In this document: one piece after another, positions 40,281-49,334 of the stretch
Layout of the letters: each line of letters begins with the position of its first letter
Numbering within the stretch: position 1 is the stretch's first letter
Source: JAVKDP01 sp040222185
Lineage (GTDB): Bacteria; Bacteroidota; Rhodothermia; Balneolales; Balneolaceae
Assembly (NCBI GenBank): GCA_040222185.1
Contig: JAVKDP010000082.1
Location: forward strand, 1-64,000
Length of the DNA: 64,000 nt
Direction: 5' to 3'
Translations under genes and position numbers: made by a program
The notes under the pieces: model-generated
What the model was told of the DNA's origin: nothing
Seen by the model: the letters and a program-made list of their open reading frames with translations, nothing else
Database searches by the model: none

Positions 40281-41912
40281 TTAAACCTGGATTACACCCG
40301 TTTTGAATTCTTCGATAATCGGATTAAGATTAGCAACACTCAGGGCATTTGATATTCTTTCCCTGGTTTCTACAGGATGTATAATTTCATCTACCCATAA
40401 CCTGGATGCAGCGTAACGGACATCCGTTTGTTTTAAGTAGCGATCTGTGATTTCTTTTCGCAGAGCTTCCTGCTTCTCATCACTTACTTCTTCACCTTTC
40501 TTCTTCATTGCTGAAAGTTGTATCTGTAAAAGTGTTTTTGCTGCAGAAGCTCCACCCATCACTGCAATATTAGCTGTAGGCCAGGCATACATAAACCTTG
40601 GATCATAAGCTCTACCGCACATAGCATAGTTTCCAGCTCCATAACTATTCCCCATCACTATGGTGATTTTGGGTACAGTGCTGTTACTAACCGCATTCAC
40701 CATTTTAGCACCATCTTTTATGATGCCTCCATGCTCACTCCTCTTTCCTATCATAAAACCCGTTACATCCTGAAAAAATATCAATGGAATCTTTTTCTGA
40801 TTGCAATTCATGATAAAACGAGCAGCCTTGTCGGCACTATCCGAATAGATAACTCCCCCGATCTGCATTTCACCAGATTTGGTTTTCGAAATTGTACGCT
40901 GATTTGCCACAATACCTACACTCCAGCCATCTATCCTCGCATACCCGGTAATCAAGGTTTGGCCATATCCTTTTTTATATTCTGTAAAGCTGCCTTCATC
41001 TACCGTACAATCCAGTACTTCATACATATCATAGGGAGCTGTACGAGATTCTGGGAGTATTTCAAATATATCACTGGCAGGGCGTTTTGGATCAACAGTT
41101 TCAGTTCTATTAAAACCTGCTGTCTGGTATGGTCCGAGTTTGCTAATTAAATCACGGATGGTTGACAGGCATTCGTGATCATCTTTCATTTTATAATCTG
41201 TTACACCACTTATTTCAGTATGTGTGGTTGCCCCACCAAGTGTTTCATTATCTACCGACTCCCCTATTGCGGCTTTAACAAGATAACTCCCTGCTAAAAA
41301 CACGCTCCCGGTTCCATCTACGATTAAAGCCTCATCACTCATGATAGGCAAATAAGCTCCTCCAGCCACACAACTACCCATGATTGCCGCTACCTGGGGA
41401 ATCCCTTTAGCCGATAGCACAGCATTATTTCTGAACATTCTGCCGAAGTGATCTTTATCCGGGAATATTTGATCCTGCATTGGCAGAAAGACTCCGGCAG
41501 AGTCAACCAGGTAAATCAATGGAATATGATTCTCAATGGCTATTTCCTGAACTCTCAGGTTCTTTTTAGCTGTAATAGGAAACCAGGCTCCGGCTTTTAC
41601 AGTGGCATCGTTAGCTACAATCATACAATCTCTTCCACTAACTTTCCCGATTCCGGTCACAACACCTCCACCAGGGCAGCCTCCCTCATCCTCATACATT
41701 TCATAACCGGCCCAAAGCCCTAATTCAAAAAACTGCGCGCCATCATCGAGCAAAGTACTTATTCGCTCTCTTGCAGTAAGCTTCCCTTTGGCATGTTCTT
41801 TTTCAATTCTTGAACTGCCTCCACCCTGCTTAATTGTATTTTCCTCAGCCCTGAGGTTATTAATAAGGTTTTGAAGCCAGTGACTGGTACTGTTTCCGCT
41901 CGTACGACTCAT
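40281..41912 (-). CDS. acyl-CoA carboxylase carboxyltransferase subunit, methylcrotonyl-CoA type
   Basis: This 543-residue protein has the biotin-dependent carboxyltransferase fold in two crotonase-like halves: KLTARERISTLLDDGAQFFELG, GGCPGGGVVTGIGKVSGR, MGSCVAGGAYLPIMSDEALIV, and in the second half MGNSYGAGNYAMCGRAYDP. The wording (IFPDKDHFGRMFRNNAVLSA, AVMGGASAAKTLLQI) matches the beta chain of 3-methylcrotonyl-CoA carboxylase (leucine breakdown) better than propionyl-CoA carboxylase. The biotin-carboxylase alpha chain is not in the window, so the substrate is a sequence-based guess. It diverges from the GWxTD gene. Confidence 0.85.
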   Translation of the reverse strand: MSRTSGNSTSHWLQNLINNLRAEENTIKQGGGSSRIEKEHAKGKLTARERISTLLDDGAQFFELGLWAGYEMYEDEGGCPGGGVVTGIGKVSGRDCMIVANDATVKAGAWFPITAKKNLRVQEIAIENHIPLIYLVDSAGVFLPMQDQIFPDKDHFGRMFRNNAVLSAKGIPQVAAIMGSCVAGGAYLPIMSDEALIVDGTGSVFLAGSYLVKAAIGESVDNETLGGATTHTEISGVTDYKMKDDHECLSTIRDLISKLGPYQTAGFNRTETVDPKRPASDIFEILPESRTAPYDMYEVLDCTVDEGSFTEYKKGYGQTLITGYARIDGWSVGIVANQRTISKTKSGEMQIGGVIYSDSADKAARFIMNCNQKKIPLIFFQDVTGFMIGKRSEHGGIIKDGAKMVNAVSNSTVPKITIVMGNSYGAGNYAMCGRAYDPRFMYAWPTANIAVMGGASAAKTLLQIQLSAMKKKGEEVSDEKQEALRKEITDRYLKQTDVRYAASRLWVDEIIHPVETRERISNALSVANLNPIIEEFKTGVIQV

Positions 41913-42039
41913 AGATAAGAACTCAATGTTTTTGTATAATAGTAACCAACAATTTTACGTTGAAAATAGGAATTTTATACTTCGAACAAATTTCGGACTG
42001 ACATATTTAATGCATTCATTCAATTCAAATTTTCCTGAC

Positions 42040-43413
42040 ATGCAAAAAGCTATATTTACTCTTCTTGTTCTTCTTTTTTCGGTATCCGCAGTTCAAGCTC
42101 AAAAAACAAGCTACATTAACCTGATAAACAGAGCTGGTGCGGCACAAATATTCATTGATGACATCATCCTACCTACTGAAGAAGGTAAAACCAACGTCTC
42201 CATCATCTTCAGGTTTGATAATGATTTCCTGCCCTATAAGAAAATCACTTATAGTGATAAGATTGAAGCACCTGAAGGCATGGGTTTTTATACTATAGCG
42301 AGATTAAACGCTGAGATTTTCGAAGGGAAAGCCAATAGAAGAAGAGCTAACAACAGTGAAATTGCTTCACGGGATCTTTGGATTGATACCCTTTATACAA
42401 AAACCTTTGAAGAAACCGAGTCCAAAAAGCTCTATGCATCAGGATCGTTAACAAACACACTTGAAGTTGGTGAGTATAACTATGTACTCCAGCTAAGCCT
42501 GATGGAAAACACAAATGAGCGAAGTTCTACTCCAACAAATCTTAAAATTGTTGATTGGGATAAGAAAAAAACAGGGGAAGTGATTCTCATTAAAGAGATC
42601 AGTGAGAATAAAGAGTTACCCTTAATGAACCTTTCAAATAATGTTTTATTTGGAAAGGACTTCTATTCACTGATAAGAATCCCGAACTATAATGCTTCAA
42701 GTAAATACTCAATCAATATTTCTAAAGCGAAAGTAACCAGAAGAGACACAACTGGAACTGAATCGGTACTTAAACTTGATATTTCAACTTCCGATATTTC
42801 AGAAAATGTCCTCCCATCAGTCACACAGGGAAGAGAACCATCAATCATACTTTCAAAAAGTGAGCAAGATTATACCTATGCCCTGGTTAAAATCCCAAAT
42901 GCTACACTTGATAACTCTGCTTATTTACTCGAGGTGAATTCATCAGAAAGTTCAGAACCAATCGCAACGAAGTTATTCAGATCATATTGGCCTGATATGC
43001 CAGCCGGTTTATTAAACCTGGATATATCAATCGATATGATGAAACATATTGTGAGCGAAGAAACATTAAAAGAGATTAAATCAGGCTCACAGAAAGAAAA
43101 AGAAACCAAATTCCGTGAATTCTGGGCAAGCAAAGACCCGACTCCAAATACTATTTACAATGAGCTAATGGCTGAATACTATAGAAGAATCGATTATTCT
43201 TTTCGTGAATTTGGTAACAGGGGAAACTTTGATGGCCATGAAAGTGATCAGGGTAAAGTATATATCAAATACGGACCACCTGTTTCAACAGAAAGGCAAT
43301 TCCCTACCAATGGAAAGGTACTTGAAGTCTGGAATTACACGAATAAGAAATTCGTATTCGAAGCTAGTACTGGGTTTGGAGATTTTGTATTGCTAGGATC
43401 AGGAACAGAATAA
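42040..43413 (+). CDS. secreted GWxTD-domain protein
   Basis: The longest open frame starts at 41926, but a clear signal peptide (MQKAIFTLLVLLFSVSAVQA) begins at the ATG at 42040. The 457-residue product ends in the GWxTD domain: FREFWASKDPTPNTIYNELMAEYYRRIDYSFREF, then QGKVYIKYGPPVSTERQ. The name-giving GWxTD motif reads GHESD (residues 399-403), so Trp and Thr are substituted. GWxTD proteins are periplasmic/surface proteins common in Rhodothermota and Gemmatimonadota; function unknown. It is followed by pdxA. Confidence 0.82.
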   Translation: MQKAIFTLLVLLFSVSAVQAQKTSYINLINRAGAAQIFIDDIILPTEEGKTNVSIIFRFDNDFLPYKKITYSDKIEAPEGMGFYTIARLNAEIFEGKANRRRANNSEIASRDLWIDTLYTKTFEETESKKLYASGSLTNTLEVGEYNYVLQLSLMENTNERSSTPTNLKIVDWDKKKTGEVILIKEISENKELPLMNLSNNVLFGKDFYSLIRIPNYNASSKYSINISKAKVTRRDTTGTESVLKLDISTSDISENVLPSVTQGREPSIILSKSEQDYTYALVKIPNATLDNSAYLLEVNSSESSEPIATKLFRSYWPDMPAGLLNLDISIDMMKHIVSEETLKEIKSGSQKEKETKFREFWASKDPTPNTIYNELMAEYYRRIDYSFREFGNRGNFDGHESDQGKVYIKYGPPVSTERQFPTNGKVLEVWNYTNKKFVFEASTGFGDFVLLGSGTE

Positions 43414-43468
43414 ATTAGTTGTTATATCAGCTTAGGAGGCTTTACCTTTCTTTCTGATTAACGACTAT

Positions 43469-44461
43469 ATGAAACCTACAATTGCAATTACTATCGGGGA
43501 CTTTAACGGAGTGGGCCCGGAGATTATACTCAAGGCCCTGTCTCATGTTGATTTAACTACTTCTACCCCGCTTATACTGGCTCCAAAAGAAGTTTTGGAT
43601 TTCTATGCCAGGAAACTATCTCTTAAAGTAGAGATGAATGTATGTTCATACCTTGATGAAATTGACACGAGTTATATCAATCTCTTAAACTTTGAAACCG
43701 ATACTCTTGATATAAACCCGGGATTCCAGACCGAGCAAAGTGGATTGATTTCGATGAACTCTATAGAACTGGGTATTGAGTTGACAAAAGCGGAGATTTC
43801 TCAAGCTCTGGTTACAGCTCCAATTTCAAAAGAAGCAGTTAACCTTGCTGGATTCAAAATACCAGGCCATACTGAATTCCTTGCAGATAAAACGGACACC
43901 GAATCGGTATTAATGATGCTGGTAAATGATGGCTTGAGAGTCGCATTAGCAACAGCACATGTTCCGATTTCCAAGGTTTCCTCTGCAATTACTGAATCTC
44001 TTATACTGGAAAAGCTTGGGCTTCTCCATGAAAGCCTTAAAAAAGATTTCAACATTACTGATCCAAAAATTGCAGTACTAGGATTAAACCCTCATGCAGG
44101 AGACGGTGGGGTAATTGGTTCGGAAGAGATTGATACGATTGTTCCTGCATTAGAAAAAGCTTCACAATCAGGTTTATATGCAGCCGGCCCCTTCCCTGCG
44201 GATGGTTTTTTTGGGCAAAAACTGTACAAGAACTATGATGCCATTCTTGCTATGTATCATGATCAGGGTCTTGCTCCTTTTAAACTTCTCTCATTCGGGA
44301 GCGGAGTCAACTTTACAGCTGGATTGCCAATCATAAGAACTTCACCTGATCATGGAACTGCTTTTGACATTGCCGGTTTTGGTAAAGCCGATGAATCTTC
44401 ATTTGTTCAGGCTTATGAATTGGCTGTAGACTTAGCGAACAGAAGGTATGAAACAGAATAA
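43469..44461 (+). CDS. pdxA: 4-hydroxythreonine-4-phosphate dehydrogenase PdxA
   Basis: This 330-residue enzyme oxidises 4-hydroxythreonine-4-phosphate in pyridoxal-phosphate synthesis by the DXP-dependent route. The sequence has PTIAITIGDFNGVGPEI, KIPGHTEFLADKTD (metal His), MYHDQGLAPFK and RTSPDHGTAFDIAG, the canonical metal and phosphate motifs. Length is normal. It overlaps the following methyltransferase gene by 14 bp, so these are co-translated. Other pdx genes are not in the window. Confidence 0.93.
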   Translation: MKPTIAITIGDFNGVGPEIILKALSHVDLTTSTPLILAPKEVLDFYARKLSLKVEMNVCSYLDEIDTSYINLLNFETDTLDINPGFQTEQSGLISMNSIELGIELTKAEISQALVTAPISKEAVNLAGFKIPGHTEFLADKTDTESVLMMLVNDGLRVALATAHVPISKVSSAITESLILEKLGLLHESLKKDFNITDPKIAVLGLNPHAGDGGVIGSEEIDTIVPALEKASQSGLYAAGPFPADGFFGQKLYKNYDAILAMYHDQGLAPFKLLSFGSGVNFTAGLPIIRTSPDHGTAFDIAGFGKADESSFVQAYELAVDLANRRYETE

Positions 44462-45233
44462 GAAAGTTGATATCTATACTTCATTGGCTCCATTGTATGA
44501 TATATTGATGGAAGATGTGGATTACGATTCATGGGCAGACTTTATAGATGAAATTCTACAAACTCACCATTTTGATCCTTTTGATGTATTGGAACTCGCA
44601 TGCGGTACTGGCTCTCTTTCATTATCACTAACAGAATTAGAATGCTATAAGGTGACTGGAACCGATTTATCTCCGGCAATGATTACAGTGGCTGAACAAA
44701 AAGCTAATCAGTTCGATTTACCTACGAGATTCTTTCCAATGGACTTCCTGAATATCAACCTGAATGAACGATTTGATGCTATTATATCTGTTTTTGATAG
44801 TGTGAACTATATCCACGAAGCCAATGATATTGTGAAGATGCTAAATAGCACTTTTGAGCTATTGAAACCTGGCGGGCTGATGGTTTTTGATTTCTCTACT
44901 CCTAAAAACTCAATGGAAGCTGTTGATCATTTGAATGATGAAGAAGGCGATTCAGGGAAATTCAGATATTTTAGATCCAGCAGATATGATCCAATAGAAA
45001 AAATTCACTACAATGAGTTCGATATTGAGGAGCTAGATGAAGAAACTGGTCAGGTAATTAACAGTTACCAGGAAATTCATAAACAACGAGCATATTCTCT
45101 GGATGAAATGCTGTCAATTGTGGCGCAAACATCCTATCATCTGGTAGCAAAATATGACGGCTTTGATTTAATCCCTGCTGATGAAAACAGCGCAAGAGTA
45201 ACAATAGTACTTCGATGTCAGACAACTCGGTAA
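44448..45233 (+). CDS. class I SAM-dependent methyltransferase
   Basis: This 261-residue protein has the Rossmann methyltransferase core: VLELACGTGSLSLSLTE (motif I), GTDLSPAMITVAEQKA (motif II), AIISVFDSVNYIHE (motif IV-like) and KPGGLMVFDFSTP. The substrate is not identifiable; similar proteins occur between pdxA and ftsE in related genomes as far as I recall. It overlaps pdxA by 14 bp and ftsE by 19 bp. Confidence 0.85.
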   Translation: MKQNKKVDIYTSLAPLYDILMEDVDYDSWADFIDEILQTHHFDPFDVLELACGTGSLSLSLTELECYKVTGTDLSPAMITVAEQKANQFDLPTRFFPMDFLNINLNERFDAIISVFDSVNYIHEANDIVKMLNSTFELLKPGGLMVFDFSTPKNSMEAVDHLNDEEGDSGKFRYFRSSRYDPIEKIHYNEFDIEELDEETGQVINSYQEIHKQRAYSLDEMLSIVAQTSYHLVAKYDGFDLIPADENSARVTIVLRCQTTR

Positions 45234-45925
45234 TAGAACTTAGAAATGTTTCTTTAAGCTATGAGAACCGCCCGGTTCTTAGGAATGTAGATTTTAAACT
45301 ACGGAATGGTGAATTCTGTTATCTGATTGGCCCAACTGGGATTGGAAAAAGTTCAATACTCAAGCTTTTGTACCGGGATGTACTTCCCGATGGAGGATCA
45401 GTAAGAGTTACCGATTTTCCGGTTAACAAAATCAGTATGAAGCAGGTTCCGATGCTTCGTAGAAGGATGGGCATTATTTTTCAGGACTTTCAACTCCTAC
45501 AAGACCGTAATGTGTATGATAACGTAGCATTCTCGTTACAAGTAACCGGAGAAAAACCCAAATTCATTAAACAGCGTGTTATGGAAGTATTGGGGATGGT
45601 TGGGCTCAGTCATCGCCGCAAAAATATGCCTAACGACCTTTCCGGAGGAGAGCAACAGCGTGTAGTTATTGCCAGGGCACTTGCTAACGAACCTCGAATT
45701 CTTTTAGCTGATGAGCCTACGGGTAACCTTGATCCCAAGGCCACACTTGACATTATGGAGACACTCAAGCAGATAAATAACCGTGGTACTGCTATCCTGT
45801 TAGTTACACACGATTACTCCGTAGTTAAAAAATTTCCATTTAGAACGGTCAGAATTATTGATGGCAATATCCAGGACCTTGCCTGGAAGAACAATAAACT
45901 TGTTCCGATAAAAAGCCCGGTTTAA
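45215..45925 (+). CDS. ftsE: cell-division ATP-binding protein FtsE
   Basis: This 236-residue ABC ATPase has Walker A GPTGIGKSS, Q-loop IIFQDFQLLQDRNVYDNVAF, signature LSGGEQQRVVIARAL and Walker B ILLADEPTGNLDP. With FtsX it activates peptidoglycan hydrolases at the division site. The wording FQLLQDRNVYDNVAFSLQVTG and the NLDP motif match FtsE rather than LolD. FtsX is not next to it here, which is common in this phylum. It is 21 bp upstream of queG. Confidence 0.88.
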   Translation: MSDNSVIELRNVSLSYENRPVLRNVDFKLRNGEFCYLIGPTGIGKSSILKLLYRDVLPDGGSVRVTDFPVNKISMKQVPMLRRRMGIIFQDFQLLQDRNVYDNVAFSLQVTGEKPKFIKQRVMEVLGMVGLSHRRKNMPNDLSGGEQQRVVIARALANEPRILLADEPTGNLDPKATLDIMETLKQINNRGTAILLVTHDYSVVKKFPFRTVRIIDGNIQDLAWKNNKLVPIKSPV

Positions 45926-45945
45926 TATTCCATTTCATCCCAAAG

Positions 45946-46887
45946 ATGAATCCTACTCAACTAACTGCACTTATTCGAAACCATGCTTTAAGCCTGGGTT
46001 TTGATGCCTGTGGTTTTGCCAAAGCTCAACGCCTTGATGAGGAAGCTGAGAAGCTGGACAAGTGGCTTTCAGAAGATAGGCATGGCACAATGGATTGGAT
46101 GGCCAATAATTTCGAAAAACGTGTTGACCCCACCCTTCTTATTCCCGGGTCTAAAACCGTAATCTCTTTGTTAGCAAGTTATTACCATCCTTCACACAAA
46201 CAACAGATTGATATTACAGATGCACCTCTGATTGCTAAATATGCTCAGGGTCGGGATTATCATAAAGTACTTAAGAAAAAACTTAAAGAACTCTTTAGTT
46301 TTACAAGCGATTTATGTGGTGGCATAGAAGGAAGATTTTTTGTGGACTCCGCTCCTGTTTTAGATAAAGCCTGGGCAGTGAAAGCCGGGTTGGGATGGGT
46401 AGGCAAAAACTCTAATATCCTTAATAAACGAATTGGTTCATATTTCTTTATTGCAGAGTTAATCATTGATGTAGAACTGGAATATGATTCACCAACCACT
46501 GACCACTGTGGAACCTGTACCAGGTGTATTGAAGCATGCCCTACTGACGCTATATATGAGCCCTATAAGGTTGACGGCAGTAAATGCATCTCATACCTAA
46601 CCATTGAACACAAAGGCGCTATTGAGGAGAAATATCATACCAATATGAAAAATTGGGTGTTTGGCTGTGATATCTGTCAGGACGTTTGCCCATGGAATAG
46701 CAAAGCAAGACTTTCCCACTTCATAGACTTCTACCCAAGAGAGAATGTTTTAGAAAAAGGCCTATCTGATTTCCAAAGTATGACTGAAGATAACTTTAAT
46801 ACTACATTTGAAGGAAGTGCTGTCCGGAGAACAAAGTTCTCCGGCTTTTCGAGAAACCTGGAAATCGTATCCAGGAATTTAAAATAG
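45946..46887 (+). CDS. queG: epoxyqueuosine reductase QueG
   Basis: This 313-residue enzyme reduces epoxyqueuosine to queuosine in tRNA, the last step of the pathway. It has a cobalamin-binding N-terminal domain (VDSAPVLDKAWAVKAGLGWVGKN) and two [4Fe-4S] ligands sets, CGTCTRCIEACPTDAIYEP and GCDICQDVCPWN. A 9-bp perfect hairpin (46824-46844) falls in the 3' coding part. Its presence supports queuosine synthesis and gives a substrate for the QTMAN-like protein at 21737. Confidence 0.93.
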   Translation: MNPTQLTALIRNHALSLGFDACGFAKAQRLDEEAEKLDKWLSEDRHGTMDWMANNFEKRVDPTLLIPGSKTVISLLASYYHPSHKQQIDITDAPLIAKYAQGRDYHKVLKKKLKELFSFTSDLCGGIEGRFFVDSAPVLDKAWAVKAGLGWVGKNSNILNKRIGSYFFIAELIIDVELEYDSPTTDHCGTCTRCIEACPTDAIYEPYKVDGSKCISYLTIEHKGAIEEKYHTNMKNWVFGCDICQDVCPWNSKARLSHFIDFYPRENVLEKGLSDFQSMTEDNFNTTFEGSAVRRTKFSGFSRNLEIVSRNLK

Positions 46888-46890
46888 CTG

Positions 46891-47523
46891 CTAAAATTTA
46901 TCTCTTTTATCAATTAGAGCCTTATACAGAAGCTCTCTCGCACGGAAGATATGGGCTTTAACAGTTCCAAGTGGAAGGTCTAGTTCATCAGAAATCTCCT
47001 GGTAACTTAATTCATCCATATGCCTCATCTGGATAACCATCCGGTACTTTTCAGGCAGGTTTTCAATCGCATCCTGAACAATAACTTTTCGCTCATGTTT
47101 TATTATCGGAGCATCGGTAGCAAAACTATTATCAGGAAGCTGAACTTCCATCTCTCCATCTTTCGTCTTTAATGGATCGTTGATAGAGAAAGTCTGTAAC
47201 TTCTTTTTTCGGAGATAATCAATGGTATGATTTGTAGCTATCCTATACAGCCAGGTCGAAAATGCATACTCATTACTATAGGTTTCAAGGTTTTTGAAAG
47301 CCTTAATAAAAACTTCCTGTACCAGGTCTTCCACCATCTCCTGTTCTTTAATCATCTTTCGAATATGAAAAAAGATCGGCCGATCATACTTAGCTACTAG
47401 TTTGTTATAAGAAGACTCTTTTCCTGACAGGGCATCAGAAACCAGTTTATCATCCTCTATACTACTTACAGAAGCGTTTTCTCGTGGAGAAGTATTTAAA
47501 TCTTGTTTAGAGTTTTCCTGCAT
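46891..47523 (-). CDS. ECF-family RNA polymerase sigma factor
   Basis: This 210-residue protein has region 2 (DLVQEVFIKAFKNLETYSNEYAFSTWLYRIATNHTIDYLRKKK) and region 4 (ENLPEKYRMVIQMRHMDELSYQEISDELDLPLGTVKAHIFRARELL). The linker of about 45 residues is acidic. No anti-sigma gene is adjacent, so it may be a constitutive housekeeping-type ECF (the kind frequently found in Bacteroidota). It is the last gene of the tatA-to-sigma run, 54 bp after ppx. Confidence 0.9.
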   Translation of the reverse strand: MQENSKQDLNTSPRENASVSSIEDDKLVSDALSGKESSYNKLVAKYDRPIFFHIRKMIKEQEMVEDLVQEVFIKAFKNLETYSNEYAFSTWLYRIATNHTIDYLRKKKLQTFSINDPLKTKDGEMEVQLPDNSFATDAPIIKHERKVIVQDAIENLPEKYRMVIQMRHMDELSYQEISDELDLPLGTVKAHIFRARELLYKALIDKRDKF

Positions 47524-47577
47524 TAACTATGAAAAAATTTGATGCTTAAAATACAAAGCTTAAGGTAAATGAAAATT

Positions 47578-48504
47578 CTAATTTTCATCTTTTTTAGTCA
47601 TCAATAAAGCACCATGCCTTATACCCCCGGTTGATACCTTTATTTCATCTACCCCTTTGAATTTCATAAAGCCATCAAGAATTAAAAGCCCTGCTAAAAA
47701 GATATCCTCTCTCCCTTTTAACAAATTCGGACTTAGTTCAAGTAACTGATCATAGGTATGAAGACTAAAGATCTCAATACCTTTGCTTAATTTTTCTTCT
47801 TTTATCACATGACCGTTCAACTTCTCATTTTCAAAAACATCCAGTTTCAAATCAATAGCTGCAAGAGAAGTTGCAGTCCCAGCTACTCCGATAGCTTGTA
47901 TATTCTTAGGCGCTTTGAACTTCTTCTTTGTGAGAAGTTTTTCAATCTCCTCAATACATTGTCTTATCTCACCTTGAAACGGAGGGTTTTGCTTTAAGAA
48001 CCGTTCTTTAAAGCGAACACATCCCATGTCAAAGGAATGATAGTCCAGTAACTGACCTTTTCTGCCAATGGCTACCTCAGTACTTCCTCCACCGATATCT
48101 ACCACATAAAAGGTTTGATCCTCATCAACATCCATAACAGACAATGCACCTACAAATGTCCACTGAGCTTCTTCTTCACCAGTTAACAACCGAACATCAA
48201 ACCCAACTTCATCAAAAACTCTATTCAGTAAATAGTCACGGTTCTTAGCATCCCTGACCGCGCTTGTAGCTGTAACTATTACATCCTTAAAAATGAAATA
48301 ATCTTCTTCAATTATTGATTTATACTCTTCTAAAACATCTATAACTCTCTGGATACTATCTTCATGAAGCGTCTTATTTTCATCCACACCGCGCCCTAAA
48401 CGTGGAATTCGTTGCTCTTCGTGAATTACTTCAACATGATTACCCTCTACCTTTGCTATCAAAAGTAAAACAGTGTTTGAACCTATGTCTATCGCAGCTC
48501 TCAT
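47578..48504 (-). CDS. Ppx/GppA-family phosphatase
   Basis: This 308-residue enzyme degrades polyphosphate and/or pppGpp. It begins MRAAIDIGSNTVLLLIAKVEG; the second phosphate loop is FYVVDIGGGSTEVAIG, and catalytic-region TATSAVRDAKNRDYL and GEEEAQWTFVGAL are in place. Only the two actin-like domains of about 300 residues are present, lacking the C-terminal HD-like extension of E. coli Ppx/GppA. The gene overlaps prmA by 4 bp, so it is part of the operon. Confidence 0.88.
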   Translation of the reverse strand: MRAAIDIGSNTVLLLIAKVEGNHVEVIHEEQRIPRLGRGVDENKTLHEDSIQRVIDVLEEYKSIIEEDYFIFKDVIVTATSAVRDAKNRDYLLNRVFDEVGFDVRLLTGEEEAQWTFVGALSVMDVDEDQTFYVVDIGGGSTEVAIGRKGQLLDYHSFDMGCVRFKERFLKQNPPFQGEIRQCIEEIEKLLTKKKFKAPKNIQAIGVAGTATSLAAIDLKLDVFENEKLNGHVIKEEKLSKGIEIFSLHTYDQLLELSPNLLKGREDIFLAGLLILDGFMKFKGVDEIKVSTGGIRHGALLMTKKDEN

Positions 48505-49334
48505 TTGCTAAATAAAATGGCTATCCATTCTTGTTGGCTTCTCGTTTCATGATGATGTATAGTCTTCACACTGTCTAACCCTCTTATTGTCTCTTCGTCT
48601 TCGTGAAGCAAACCAGATAGTAATAGTTTACCACCTTCCTTTAAATAAGGTAGTAGCTGAGGGATCAATTCAATTAACGCATTACGGTTAATGTTGGCTA
48701 GTATTACATCGTATTTTGCTCCAACAGGAATTACCTCAATGGAACCCAGCTCTACCTCGAAGTTGGAAACTCCGTTCAGCTGCATATTTTCTTCAGCATT
48801 ATCTTTACTCCACTCATCGATATCGAAACCGAATGCTGATTCCGCTCCAAGTTTAAGCGCTCCAATTGCCAGAATTCCAGTTCCTGTACCAGCATCTAGT
48901 ACAATATCTCCTTTTGATATGACTTCAGGTAACCATTCCAGTATCAACCGAGTGGTTGCATGGTACCCGGTTCCAAAAGCCATTTTAGGATCAATAAGTA
49001 ACTCTACTAAACCAGAATCATTAGATTTATCAGCCCATGTAGGCCTTACATAGAAAGAACCAATGCTTTGTGGTTTTATAGATTGCTCCCAGGTCTCATT
49101 CCAATTCTGAGGGTTAATTAATTCTTCACTCTGTATAAAAGAATCTGTACTGAATTGATGTAGCAAACGCTCAATCTCTTCTCTTTTCGAGTCATCGAAC
49201 CTGTTTGCTGGTATGGAAGCGATCAAAAGGTTGTTTTCCTCTTCAAAGCCCTCGAAATCCAGGTCAAAGAGCTCCGCAATCAAAAGTTCGTGAAAGTCCT
49301 CTGCAAGTACTAAGGAAAGCCGGATATAATCCAT
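48501..49334 (-). CDS. prmA: ribosomal protein L11 methyltransferase PrmA
   Basis: Start taken as the ATG at 49334, which gives a one-base TGATG overlap with the upstream stop; a GTG one codon earlier is possible. The 277-residue protein has the N-terminal substrate-recognition region and the Rossmann motif VLDAGTGTGILAIGALKLGA, then ILANINRNALIELIPQLLPYLKEGG. It methylates L11 amino groups. Length is near the usual 290. It lies within the tight minus-strand operon with the M28 and ppx genes. Confidence 0.9.
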   Translation of the reverse strand: MDYIRLSLVLAEDFHELLIAELFDLDFEGFEEENNLLIASIPANRFDDSKREEIERLLHQFSTDSFIQSEELINPQNWNETWEQSIKPQSIGSFYVRPTWADKSNDSGLVELLIDPKMAFGTGYHATTRLILEWLPEVISKGDIVLDAGTGTGILAIGALKLGAESAFGFDIDEWSKDNAEENMQLNGVSNFEVELGSIEVIPVGAKYDVILANINRNALIELIPQLLPYLKEGGKLLLSGLLHEDEETIRGLDSVKTIHHHETRSQQEWIAILFSK

